In this document: piece after piece, positions 25,795 through 33,964 of the stretch
Numbering within the stretch: position 1 is the stretch's first letter
Layout of the letters: every line of letters begins with the position of its first letter
NCBI GenBank assembly: GCA_945879625.1
Contig: CAMCVA010000014.1
Span: 1-51,193, forward strand
Source of the DNA: Flavobacterium psychrophilum
Lineage (GTDB): Bacteria; Bacteroidota; Bacteroidia; Flavobacteriales; Flavobacteriaceae
Length of the DNA: 51,193 nucleotides
Reading direction: 5' to 3'
Notes under the pieces: generated by a model
Database searches by the model: none
What the model was told of the DNA's origin: nothing
The model's input: the letters and a program-made list of their open reading frames with translations, nothing else
Translations under genes and position numbers: made by a program

Positions 25795-27024
25795 TTGAAA
25801 AATACAAGTATACTTTTATTGGTCTTGGTTTTGTTGGTTTCTTGTGCAAAAAATGCCGAGAATGCCGCAGCGCCTTCCGCAATTGTAAAAGCACCAAAAG
25901 AAGTTTGTGGTTTTCAAACAGCCGAGTACAACATTGTATTTGACACCATCCAGTCGGGCGCTACTTTTGGCAACTTGATTCAGCACCAAAATATAGGAAA
26001 ACGAGAAGTCTACGATATTGTTGCCGCTATAAAAGACACTTTTGATGTGCGTTCCATTCGCATTCAAAAACCATATGCACTGGTGCGTTCCAAAGACCGA
26101 TACAAAAAACTAGCTGCATTTATTTATCAACCCGAGCGAGGAATCTATTGTGTGATTGATTTCCGGGACTCATTGAAAGCCTACGTCAAAAGAAGGCCGA
26201 TTAAAATAAAAGAAAAAACCATCGCTGGGGCCTTAGACGGCTCTTTGTCGGAGGCCTTAAACAAAGAAGGGGTTGATGTGGCTTTGGCTACTCACCTCAC
26301 CAAAGTTTATGCTTGGTCTATTGATTTCTTTAAACTACAAAAAGGCAATAAATTTGGGATTACCTTCACCGAACGTTTTATTGACGATACGTTATATGAT
26401 GGTGTAGACAGTCTAAAGGCTGCTTTTTTTGAATACAAAGGCAAAACCATCTATGCCTTTCCGTTTGAACAAAAAATAGGCTCGGGCAAATTAGAATACT
26501 TTGACGAAAATGGGAAAGCCTTGAAAAACTTCTTTTTGAAAGCTCCCTTAAAGTTTGTAAATATTACCTCCCGCTTTGCCAAAACACGTTTTCATCCGGT
26601 GCAGCACCGCTGGAAGGCACACAAAGGAACCGATTATGCGGCTCCTACGGGTACACCAATTATGACTACTGCCTCGGGCGTGGTGGAACAAACCGGCTAC
26701 ACGGCTGGAAACGGGAATTTTGTGAAAGTAAAACACGACCGCACCTATTCTACTCAATATTTACACATGTCCAAAATAATTGCCCGACGAGGACAACACG
26801 TCAACCAAGGCGATGTAATAGGAAAAGTGGGCAGCACCGGGCTCGCTACTGGTCCGCACGTGTGCTACCGTTTTTGGAAAAATGGTCTACAAGTTGACGC
26901 CTTGGGCTTAAAATTGCCCAGTTCTGAAGGGCTGTCCAAACAAAATTTACCGCGCTATTTATCCTACATCAAGCCTTTAAAAAGAGAATTAGACAGTATC
27001 GCATCCTTAAAATATAAAAAATAA
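25795..27024 (+). CDS. M23 family metallopeptidase lipoprotein with TTG start
   Basis: A 409-residue lipoprotein. The signal peptide starts at a TTG codon (TTG AAA AAT ACA), with no ATG near; lipobox LVSC puts the lipidated Cys at 17. The C-terminal peptidase M23 (lysostaphin-like) domain is at about 262-385, with zinc/catalytic residues His276 and Asp280 (HKGTD), His324 (HMS) and His355. The last motif reads GPHVCY instead of the usual GPHLHY, so the third zinc ligand is Cys357 rather than His. The N-terminal 250 residues are an OapA/LysM-like unrecognised region. It probably cuts peptidoglycan cross-links from the inner or outer membrane. Two bases separate it from pgi. Confidence 0.88.
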   Translation: MKNTSILLLVLVLLVSCAKNAENAAAPSAIVKAPKEVCGFQTAEYNIVFDTIQSGATFGNLIQHQNIGKREVYDIVAAIKDTFDVRSIRIQKPYALVRSKDRYKKLAAFIYQPERGIYCVIDFRDSLKAYVKRRPIKIKEKTIAGALDGSLSEALNKEGVDVALATHLTKVYAWSIDFFKLQKGNKFGITFTERFIDDTLYDGVDSLKAAFFEYKGKTIYAFPFEQKIGSGKLEYFDENGKALKNFFLKAPLKFVNITSRFAKTRFHPVQHRWKAHKGTDYAAPTGTPIMTTASGVVEQTGYTAGNGNFVKVKHDRTYSTQYLHMSKIIARRGQHVNQGDVIGKVGSTGLATGPHVCYRFWKNGLQVDALGLKLPSSEGLSKQNLPRYLSYIKPLKRELDSIASLKYKK

Positions 27025-27025
27025 C

Positions 27026-28663
27026 ATGGCATTATCTACCGGAAATCCTACGCAAACTGCCGCTTGGCAAAAACTAGAACAGCATTTTCAGCAGCTGCAG
27101 TCGGTTTCGATGAAAACACTTTTTCAACAAGATCCGCAGCGAGCTCAGAAATTTCATATCCAGTGGAAGGACTTCGTAGTTGATTATTCTAAAAATAGAA
27201 TCACCGAAGAAACCAAAAGCTTGTTGTTGCAATTAGCCGATGAAGCGCAACTCAAATCGGCAATTGAAGCCTATTTTTCGGGGGAAGCCATCAACCAAAC
27301 AGAAGGAAGAGCCGTGTTGCATACCGCCTTGCGCAGCACTTCGACGGAGCCTTTGCACGTAGACGGTGTAAATATTGTTCCGGAGATTGAAGCGGTAAAA
27401 AACAAAATTCAAGCCTTTTCAAACGAAGTGATTAGCGGCCAACGCAAAGGCTATACCGGAAAAGCATTTACCGATGTAGTAAACATTGGAATTGGCGGTT
27501 CTGATTTGGGCCCAGCAATGGTAGTTGAAGCCTTGCAGTATTACAAAAATCACTTACATGTACATTTTGTTTCTAATGTGGATGGCGATCACGTGCAAGA
27601 AATCATCAAGTCGTTAGATCCGGAAACCACCTTGTTTGTGATTGTTTCTAAAACCTTTACGACCCAAGAAACCTTAACCAATTCTGAGACTATTCGGGCC
27701 TGGTTTTTACAATCGGCAAACCAAGAAGCGGTAGCCAAACACTTTGTAGCGGTTTCGACCAACATCAAAAATGTAACGGCATTTGGCATTGATGAGGATA
27801 ATGTGTTCCCCATGTGGGACTGGGTGGGCGGCCGATTTTCCTTATGGAGCGCGGTGGGCTTGTCCATCAGTTTGGCGGTGGGCTACGACCATTTTGCAGC
27901 GCTGTTAAAAGGGGCCAACAACATGGACGAGCACTTTAAAACTACTCCGTTTGAGCAAAACATTCCGGTGATTTTAGCGCTATTGAGCATTTGGTACAAC
28001 AATTTTTATGGGGCCGAAAGCGAGGCGTTAATTCCCTACACCCAATATTTACAAAAGTTGGCGCCCTACTTGCAACAAGGCATCATGGAAAGCAACGGAA
28101 AAAGCATTGGCCGCGACGGAAAAACGGTCAATTACCAAACGGGAACGATCATTTGGGGCGAGCCGGGGACCAATTCCCAACATGCGTTTTTTCAGCTCAT
28201 TCACCAAGGAACCAAATTAATCCCGACCGACTTCATTGGTTTTGTGCAACCCTTATATGGCCAAACCGATCACCACAACAAATTGATGTCCAACTTTTTT
28301 GCGCAAACCGAGGCATTACTCAACGGAAAAACCGCCGAGCAAGTGCAAGCCGAATTTGACAAACAAGGCCTTGCGGGAGAGCAAGCTGCATTCTTGAAGC
28401 CCTTTAAAGTATTTGAAGGCAACAAACCCACCAATACTTTGCTCATTCAAAAATTGACGCCAGAATCGTTGGGTGAATTGGTGGCGCTCTATGAGCATAA
28501 AATATTTGTGCAAGGAATAATTTGGAATATTTTTAGTTACGACCAATGGGGCGTGGAGCTGGGCAAGCAATTGGCCAACTCCATTTTGACCGAAATTGAA
28601 TCTAAGGAAGTGCAGGCACACGACAGTTCTACGGTTTTCTTGTTGAATCATTTTTTAAAATAA
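27026..28663 (+). CDS. pgi: Glucose-6-phosphate isomerase
   Basis: A 545-residue enzyme interconverting glucose 6-phosphate and fructose 6-phosphate. Both family signatures are present: the [14 protein letters not shown] phosphate-binding loop with DGDHVQEI nearby, and the C-terminal GQLANSIL-like region ([12 protein letters not shown]). The central motif [14 protein letters not shown] matches the first PROSITE-type pattern. Length is normal for the E. coli-like long form. Cytosolic; glycolysis and gluconeogenesis. It begins two bases after the M23 gene stop and is therefore likely co-transcribed with it. Confidence 0.97.
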   Translation: MALSTGNPTQTAAWQKLEQHFQQLQSVSMKTLFQQDPQRAQKFHIQWKDFVVDYSKNRITEETKSLLLQLADEAQLKSAIEAYFSGEAINQTEGRAVLHTALRSTSTEPLHVDGVNIVPEIEAVKNKIQAFSNEVISGQRKGYTGKAFTDVVNIGIGGSDLGPAMVVEALQYYKNHLHVHFVSNVDGDHVQEIIKSLDPETTLFVIVSKTFTTQETLTNSETIRAWFLQSANQEAVAKHFVAVSTNIKNVTAFGIDEDNVFPMWDWVGGRFSLWSAVGLSISLAVGYDHFAALLKGANNMDEHFKTTPFEQNIPVILALLSIWYNNFYGAESEALIPYTQYLQKLAPYLQQGIMESNGKSIGRDGKTVNYQTGTIIWGEPGTNSQHAFFQLIHQGTKLIPTDFIGFVQPLYGQTDHHNKLMSNFFAQTEALLNGKTAEQVQAEFDKQGLAGEQAAFLKPFKVFEGNKPTNTLLIQKLTPESLGELVALYEHKIFVQGIIWNIFSYDQWGVELGKQLANSILTEIESKEVQAHDSSTVFLLNHFLK

Positions 28664-28757
28664 TCCGCTTAAACACAAAAACACGATACGTTGAATCAAA
28701 TTTGATTGCGCTGGGAAATTTAGGATCAACTAAAACTAAACTTCTTTCGTTTTTTGA

Positions 28758-28789
28758 TTGCCTTTTTTTATTTGGTTTCGTTATATTTG
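28758..28789 (+). promoter_or_regulatory. Promoter for the 142-aa membrane protein
   Basis: TTG (28758-28760), 21-bp spacer and TATATTTG (28782-28789). The box ends 21 bases before the ATG at 28811. Confidence 0.65.
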
Positions 28790-28810
28790 TTTCACTAAAA
28801 ATTAAAAAAC

Positions 28811-29239
28811 ATGTATCATTTTGTTCAAAAATTTCATTCAGGCTGGGCTTATTTAGCACTCTTGTTGCTTGTAATTGTGGTTGTTAATTCACTTATGGGA
28901 TTCACGTCTAAAAGAGAATTTACCGCCAAAGACCGCAAAATTGCTTTGTTTGGATTAATTGCTGCACACCTGCAATTGACGGTTGGTTTTATTTTATATT
29001 TTATTTCTCCCGTAGGTCATGCCTTACTGGGCGAAATGAAAGACGCAACTGCCCGATTAACCTCTTTAGAACATCCACTTCTAAACATCATTGCCATAGC
29101 CTTGATTACTATTGGGTGGTCCAAACATAAAAAAGCAGTTGATGCTGCTGCCAAATTCAAAACCATTAGTCTGTTTTACGGATTAGGATTAGTACTGATT
29201 CTTTCCCGAATTCCTTGGGGTTTATGGTTTAGTAACTAA
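28811..29239 (+). CDS. Small four-helix membrane protein
   Basis: A 142-residue protein with four predicted membrane helices (about 10-29, 43-63, 80-100 and 116-136). Conserved-looking His residues occur in the first helix region (FHSGW), second (AAHLQLTVG) and third (LEHPLLN), which resembles small cytochrome-b-like or COX15-like haem-binding membrane proteins; that is an inference. It has its own promoter and a terminator right after, so it is a single-gene unit. I cannot give a function. Confidence 0.75.
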   Translation: MYHFVQKFHSGWAYLALLLLVIVVVNSLMGFTSKREFTAKDRKIALFGLIAAHLQLTVGFILYFISPVGHALLGEMKDATARLTSLEHPLLNIIAIALITIGWSKHKKAVDAAAKFKTISLFYGLGLVLILSRIPWGLWFSN

Positions 29240-29242
29240 ATG

Positions 29243-29265
29243 AAAGTCCGTTAAGGACTTTTTTT
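29243..29265 (+). terminator. Terminator after the 142-aa membrane protein
   Basis: A 7-bp stem AAAGTCC (29243-29249) with GGACTTT (29255-29261), 5-nt loop, then T's. It starts three bases after the stop codon. Confidence 0.8.
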
Positions 29266-29309
29266 ATCTTACAGCCGTTTGAATTTCGTTCACCTCAACC
29301 TGTCTATCT

Positions 29310-29855
29310 ATGAAAGTTTTATTATCGATAAAAACCCTTGGAATAAGTCTGCTGTTTGTATGCACTACTGTTTTTGGCCAACAGAAGCCTGCAGTAAAAG
29401 TTGCTGAAAAAGCAAAAATTACCCAATCCAAAGAGTTGCTCAAAGACAGCAAAGCAGTAAAAGCAGACAGTATAGCAAAAAGTAAAGCAATTGCGCTTTC
29501 TGATAGCCTTGCGGCTGTTCAGCCGCTTAAACTAAAGCTATTCAAGAAAAATGCACACGCTTCCTATTATCACCAAAAATTTCACGGAAAACGCACCTCC
29601 AGTGGGGTGAAATTTGACAACACCAAATACACGGCAGCCCACCGTAAATTTCCTTTTGGCACGAAACTAAAAATCACCAATGAGGTAAATCACAAATCGG
29701 TAATTGTTCAAGTAACTGACAGGGGTCCTTTTGTAAAAGGCCGCGAAATTGACCTCACCAAAAAAGCATTCATGGATATTGTGGATAATAAAAATAGTGG
29801 TAAAGTAATGGTAACAATCGAAGAAATTATTCCGACTGTTGCTCCCAAGCCATAA
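29310..29855 (+). CDS. RlpA-like (septal-ring lytic transglycosylase family) protein
   Basis: A 181-residue secreted protein: signal peptide (about 1-23, LLFVCTTVFGQ), a Lys/Ala-rich linker (24-70), then a double-psi beta-barrel RlpA domain at about 82-172 (HASYYHQKFHGKRTSSG; FPFGTKLKITN; VTDRGPFVKGREIDLTKKAF). RlpA enzymes cleave peptidoglycan glycan strands lacking stem peptides. The key Asp of the DRGP motif is present. There is no SPOR domain, unlike E. coli RlpA. Its last 29 bases overlap the convergent CYTH gene. Confidence 0.9.
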   Translation: MKVLLSIKTLGISLLFVCTTVFGQQKPAVKVAEKAKITQSKELLKDSKAVKADSIAKSKAIALSDSLAAVQPLKLKLFKKNAHASYYHQKFHGKRTSSGVKFDNTKYTAAHRKFPFGTKLKITNEVNHKSVIVQVTDRGPFVKGREIDLTKKAFMDIVDNKNSGKVMVTIEEIIPTVAPKP

Positions 29856-30309
29856 AAGGGCGCTTGCTTAGAGAGGCATTGTAGTATTTACTTTCTTGGG
29901 TTACTTCTTTTCCTAGCCAATCCGGTTTTTCAATAACTTGATCTTCGTGTGTCAATTCGATTTCAGCTACAATTAGGCCCGTATTATCTCCCGCAAATAC
30001 ATCGACTTCAAAGGTTTGGTTTTTATAAGGCACCAAATACCTTGTTTTTTGAATGCTACCCGGCTCACACAACGCCAAGAGTGATTTGGCTTCGATTACA
30101 TTAATTGCTGTTTCCCATTCCAAACGCGTAGTGCCCGATTCATTGCCCTTTCCTTTTATGGTGATATAGCCGCATTCGCCTTGGACACGCACGCGAACTG
30201 TGCGTTCGGGATGGGTGTTTAAATAGCCTTGGGCAATCGACAATTTGGCGGTTGCTTGCGCCATAAAATCGGTTGAAGTCACTAGAAATTTGCGTTCGAT
30301 TTCTACCAT
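29827..30309 (-). CDS. CYTH domain protein (triphosphate tunnel metalloenzyme)
   Basis: A 160-residue protein starting MVEIERKFLV, the ExExK signature of CYTH proteins, with acidic and basic residues of the tunnel following (RVRVQGECGYITIKGKG; LEWE; VDVFAGDNTGLIVAEIE). The family includes tripolyphosphatases and adenylate cyclases; this short form is probably a triphosphatase-type enzyme, but the substrate is not known. Cytosolic. The ATG at 30309 is chosen because the motif begins there. Its 3' end overlaps the rlpA-like gene by 29 bp in opposite orientation. Confidence 0.92.
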   Translation of the reverse strand: MVEIERKFLVTSTDFMAQATAKLSIAQGYLNTHPERTVRVRVQGECGYITIKGKGNESGTTRLEWETAINVIEAKSLLALCEPGSIQKTRYLVPYKNQTFEVDVFAGDNTGLIVAEIELTHEDQVIEKPDWLGKEVTQESKYYNASLSKRPFMAWEQQSE

Positions 30310-30322
30310 ATAGATTATAAGT

Positions 30323-30353
30323 AAAAACCCCTGCATTACAGGGGTTTTTAGTT
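30323..30353 (-). terminator. Terminator between Bax-inhibitor and CYTH genes
   Basis: An 11-bp stem AAAAACCCCTG (30323-30333) with CAGGGGTTTTT (30339-30349), 5-nt loop. On the minus strand it follows the Bax inhibitor stop at 30359 by nine bases and ends in T's, so it terminates that gene. Confidence 0.85.
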
Positions 30354-30358
30354 TATTT

Positions 30359-31105
30359 TTATTTTCTGCTGCTGAGTTTAGAAAGCAATCTCAAAAACTC
30401 GATGTACAACCAAACTAAGGTAATCATGAGGCCCATAGCGCCATACCATTCCATGTATTTGGGGTGTTTTTGTGCTACCCCATTTTCAATTTGATCAAAA
30501 TCTAAAAAGAGGTTCATGGCTGCAATTACAATAACGAATACACTGATTCCAATGCTCATCATACTGTTACCGTGATGAATGGGCTGAAACGAAGGCATAA
30601 ACAAGCTCACTAACCACGAAATTAAATAGAAGGTAGCGATTGCCATGGTCGAACCAATTACAACTGCTCTAAATTGCTCTGTTACTTTTACGATTTGGAA
30701 TTTGTATAATACAAAACAAGTAAGGAAGGTTACAAAGGTTGCGCCCACTGCTTGAATGACGATTCCGGGATACATGGTTTCAAAAATCACCGAGATTCCG
30801 CCAATAAAAAATCCTTCAAAAATGGCATAGGCTGGAGCCAAATAGGGAGAAGCTTGCGGCTTGAATGTAGCAATTAACACCAAAATAAATCCAATGATGG
30901 CGCCGCCAAAGGTGAATACTAAACTGTTCTCTAACGACCAAGTAAACAAAGCGCTGGCCACCAAAAGCAACAACATGATGAAGCTTTTGTTGATCGTTCC
31001 GTTTACGGTCATGGTTTGTTCTGCGCCAATTACTTCGGCATCATACACCCGTTCCTTGTTGGAGGTAAATGATTTGTTTCTAAAAAAGGGATTGGTTGAA
31101 TTCAT
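30359..31105 (-). CDS. Bax inhibitor-1/YccA family membrane protein
   Basis: A 248-residue protein with about seven membrane helices and the family ending MEWYGAMGLMITLVWLYIEFLRLLSKL. The N-terminus FFRNKSFTSN is cytosolic. Related YetJ/YccA proteins are pH-dependent calcium leak channels or modulators of the FtsH protease; which applies here is not known. Inner membrane. A TATATTTG box sits 23 bases upstream and a terminator follows: a single-gene unit. Confidence 0.93.
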   Translation of the reverse strand: MNSTNPFFRNKSFTSNKERVYDAEVIGAEQTMTVNGTINKSFIMLLLLVASALFTWSLENSLVFTFGGAIIGFILVLIATFKPQASPYLAPAYAIFEGFFIGGISVIFETMYPGIVIQAVGATFVTFLTCFVLYKFQIVKVTEQFRAVVIGSTMAIATFYLISWLVSLFMPSFQPIHHGNSMMSIGISVFVIVIAAMNLFLDFDQIENGVAQKHPKYMEWYGAMGLMITLVWLYIEFLRLLSKLSSRK

Positions 31106-31128
31106 AGGAGTATTTTTTTAAAATCATT

Positions 31129-31136
31129 CAAATATA
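31129..31136 (-). promoter_or_regulatory. -7 box TATATTTG upstream of the Bax inhibitor gene
   Basis: TATATTTG on the minus strand ends 23 bases before the ATG at 31105. The -33 TTG is not seen. Confidence 0.6.
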
Positions 31137-31176
31137 AATAATCTTAGATTACGCTGTATTAATTTAACGAAAGCGA

Positions 31177-32607
31177 TTACTCAATTTCTGAAACACGCAA
31201 GGTATTTACCATTCCTTTTTCGGTAACCGGCATCGCGGCTAGATTGATTAAGAAATCTCCTTTGGCAACAAATCCACGTTCTTGAGCCATCAAATTGATA
31301 TCGATTACGGTATCGTCGGTGCTCACAAATTTGTCGTAGAAAAACGATCTTACCCCCCACAACAAATTCAATTGCGTTAAAATTCGTCGGTTGGAAGTGA
31401 ATACCAAAATATGCGATTTAGGTCGCCAAGCCGAGATTTGAAAGGCTGTATATCCGCTGTTGGTCAAGGTGCAAATTGCTTTGGCTTCAATCACATTGGC
31501 CAAATTGGCCGCATGCTGACAAATGGATTTGGTAATGTAGCGTTTGGTTTTAATTTGAGGCGTATTTTGGGGAACATGAATAAGCGGAGAATCTTCTACC
31601 GCTACAATAATTTGGGTCATTTTTTGAATTACTTGTACCGGATAGTTTCCTACCGAAGTTTCCCCCGACAACATTACCGCATCGGCACCATCCATAACCG
31701 AATTGGCTACGTCGTTTACTTCGGCTCGGGTTGGCGTCATACTGGTAATCATAGTTTCCATCATTTGGGTAGCAATAATTACTGGGATACGGGCTGTTTT
31801 GGCGCGGTGTACCAGTTTCTTTTGAATCAACGGCACTTCGTGTGCAGGCACCTCAACCCCTAGATCTCCACGAGCCACCATCAATCCGTCGCAGTAGGCC
31901 ACAATTTTATCAATATTGGCTACGCCTTCTGGTTTTTCAATTTTGGCTATAATCGGAATTTTGTGATCTGAATTAGCCGAAATTAAATCTTGCAATTCCA
32001 TCAAGTCTTCAGCCGTTCGCACAAACGACAAAGCAATCCAATCTACTTTTTGCTCAATAGCAAACAAAGCGTCTTTGATGTCTTTTTTGGTTAAGGCGGG
32101 CAACGATACTTTGGTGTTGGGTAGGTTTACTCCTTTTTTGGATTTTAATGGACCTCCTTGAATTACTTTGCAAAGCACTTCGGTTTTGCGGTTGGTTTCT
32201 ATGGCTTCAAAAATTAGTTTTCCGTCGTCAAGCAAAATGCGTTCTCCTGGATTGACATCTCTTGGAAACTCTTTGTAATTCATGTACACGCGCTGCGCAG
32301 TTCCTGGAATATCGTCTGAAGTTTGAAAGGTAATTAAATCACCGTCATTCACCACAACATCTTCCTGCATTACGCCTACGCGCAACTTAGGTCCTTGTAA
32401 ATCGCCCAAAATAGCGGTGGTGTATCCAAATTCTTCATTTAGTCCGCGGATGATGTCAATTTTTTCTTTTACGTCGCTGTAATCAGCATGCGAAAAATTT
32501 ACTCTAAACACATTTACTCCTGCATCGATCATGTCTTTTAAGACTTCTTTTGTGCTACAGGCCGGGCCTAGCGTGGCTACAATTTTAGTTTTTTTGTTTG
32601 TTGGCAT
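31177..32607 (-). CDS. pyk: Pyruvate kinase
   Basis: A 476-residue glycolytic enzyme converting phosphoenolpyruvate and ADP to pyruvate and ATP. Motifs: TKIVATLGPAC (N-terminus), VFRVNFSHADY, the active-site IIAKIEKPEGVANID with the catalytic Lys, ARGDLGVEVP, and GETSVGNYPV. Length is normal. Cytosolic. Five bases downstream of the IPExxxVDY gene, so co-transcribed with it. I see no terminator hairpin between its stop and the next gene. Confidence 0.97.
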   Translation of the reverse strand: MPTNKKTKIVATLGPACSTKEVLKDMIDAGVNVFRVNFSHADYSDVKEKIDIIRGLNEEFGYTTAILGDLQGPKLRVGVMQEDVVVNDGDLITFQTSDDIPGTAQRVYMNYKEFPRDVNPGERILLDDGKLIFEAIETNRKTEVLCKVIQGGPLKSKKGVNLPNTKVSLPALTKKDIKDALFAIEQKVDWIALSFVRTAEDLMELQDLISANSDHKIPIIAKIEKPEGVANIDKIVAYCDGLMVARGDLGVEVPAHEVPLIQKKLVHRAKTARIPVIIATQMMETMITSMTPTRAEVNDVANSVMDGADAVMLSGETSVGNYPVQVIQKMTQIIVAVEDSPLIHVPQNTPQIKTKRYITKSICQHAANLANVIEAKAICTLTNSGYTAFQISAWRPKSHILVFTSNRRILTQLNLLWGVRSFFYDKFVSTDDTVIDINLMAQERGFVAKGDFLINLAAMPVTEKGMVNTLRVSEIE

Positions 32608-32612
32608 TTTAG

Positions 32613-33101
32613 TTAAAAAATTAAATTGTTTTTAGATTTTATTTTTTGAGGATCTACAGCATACACCGTAGCAACTTGATTTATTTTTTTTATGTCGGAC
32701 AACAGTTGGTCTACATGGTGAAACGTATCTTGGTGCTCTATTTTTAAAAAATAGTCCACTTTTTTTAGTTCCGGAAGTAAATACACCCGCGTGGCTATTT
32801 CGACTTGAGCGTCTAGGAATAAATTTTGTCCGGTGCTTTTTTTGCGTACCACAATTTCATTCTTGTTGGGGATTAGCACCCAATTGGTTTCGGCCTTGTC
32901 GTCATCGTATACAAAATAGGCAAACGAGGCTTCCCCTTCTTTGCCAGTGACTTCTATAGTGGTTTTATTTTTGTGTAAAATTATGGGGAGTTGTTGGTTG
33001 AGCAAAAATGCCATTCGATAATCTTCTACAGTAGAATGAATAGCAATCAAGTCGTAGTCAATTGCATCAAATTCGTCTAATTGTAATTTTAAGACTGCCA
33101 T
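32613..33101 (-). CDS. IPExxxVDY family protein
   Basis: A 162-residue soluble protein of a family named for a conserved motif; here it reads LPELKKVDY near residue 100. Function is unknown. It is typically encoded between rnc and pyk in Bacteroidota, as here, five bases before pyk, with a 116-bp gap to rnc. A near-consensus TATCTTTA (33124-33131, minus strand) upstream could be a promoter but is weak. Cytosolic. Confidence 0.88.
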   Translation of the reverse strand: MAVLKLQLDEFDAIDYDLIAIHSTVEDYRMAFLLNQQLPIILHKNKTTIEVTGKEGEASFAYFVYDDDKAETNWVLIPNKNEIVVRKKSTGQNLFLDAQVEIATRVYLLPELKKVDYFLKIEHQDTFHHVDQLLSDIKKINQVATVYAVDPQKIKSKNNLIF

Positions 33102-33217
33102 TATTTTGCTTAAAAATTAATCGTAAAGATATTACTTTAAAGCAAAGAAATGCCGCTAGTTTACTTATAAAAGCTGCAATTTGACAACGAAATCGATATA
33201 GTTTTAAGAAAAAAAAA

Positions 33218-33961
33218 TTATTTTGAATCTATTTTTTCTTGAAACGCAAAATAGGCTCTTTTTGAAGCAATTTCTTCGGCTTTCTTTTTGGATACCGCCC
33301 TTGATTTGGCTATAATTTTATTGTCTATGCGCAAATGAACCGCAAATAAACGTTCCCCTGAAATTGAATTGTCTTCAAACGTATCATAATGAAATGTCTT
33401 TTTTTCCTTTTGGCACCATTCAATAACCAAACTTTTGTAGCTGATCACTTTGCCTTCTAGACGGGCAATATCTACATAGGGAATAATGACGCGGGCATCA
33501 ATAAATTGTTCGCAAAACGAGTAGCCGCGGTCTAAATAGATGGCGCCTACCAAGGCCTCAAAAACATTCCCGTGTATGTTGTCTCCAAATTGAGTTGAAG
33601 AGATTTTACTGTCTATAAATTGAATTAACTGCAAATCCCTGCCCAATTCGTTGAGGTGTTCTCTACTCACAATTTTGGAACGCATTTTGGTGAGGTAGCC
33701 TTCGTCGCCAGCCGGCGCTTCTTTATATAGATAGCCTGCAATCACGGCGCTTAGCATCGCATCACCCAAAAATTCCAACCGCTCGTAATTTATAGGATTT
33801 CCGTTTTCGTCGGTTTTATTGGACGAGCGATGGGTGAATGCTTTTTCGTAATAGGAAAGCTCAAGGGGTTTAAACCCCAATATGCGTTCAATTTTACCAA
33901 AAAAAATCCCGTCCTCATTTGAACGGGATTTTTTAGCAAATATTTTTTTTAATACTGACAT
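33218..33961 (-). CDS. rnc: Ribonuclease III
   Basis: A 247-residue double-strand-specific endoribonuclease. The catalytic domain carries NYERLEFLGDAMLSAVIAGYLY (signature with the metal-binding Glu/Asp) and EALVGAIYLDRGY; a C-terminal dsRNA-binding domain covers about 175-245 (SYKSLVIEWCQKEKK; KAEEIASKRAYFAF). It matures rRNA and cuts structured mRNAs. It starts three bases after fabF. Codons 10-21 form a 12-bp perfect hairpin followed by eight T's, which looks like an intrinsic terminator or an RNase III target within its own mRNA (separate entry). Confidence 0.96.
   Translation of the reverse strand: MSVLKKIFAKKSRSNEDGIFFGKIERILGFKPLELSYYEKAFTHRSSNKTDENGNPINYERLEFLGDAMLSAVIAGYLYKEAPAGDEGYLTKMRSKIVSREHLNELGRDLQLIQFIDSKISSTQFGDNIHGNVFEALVGAIYLDRGYSFCEQFIDARVIIPYVDIARLEGKVISYKSLVIEWCQKEKKTFHYDTFEDNSISGERLFAVHLRIDNKIIAKSRAVSKKKAEEIASKRAYFAFQEKIDSK
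33899..33934 (-). terminator. Terminator-like hairpin within the start of rnc
   Basis: In the minus-strand transcript AAAAAATCCCGT (33934-33923) pairs perfectly with ACGGGATTTTTT (33912-33901) across a 10-nt loop, and the T run extends to eight (33906-33899). It covers rnc codons 10-21. It could terminate fabF transcripts, attenuate rnc, or serve as an RNase III cleavage site. The structure is plain; the role is inferred. Confidence 0.6.
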
Positions 33962-33964
33962 GTA

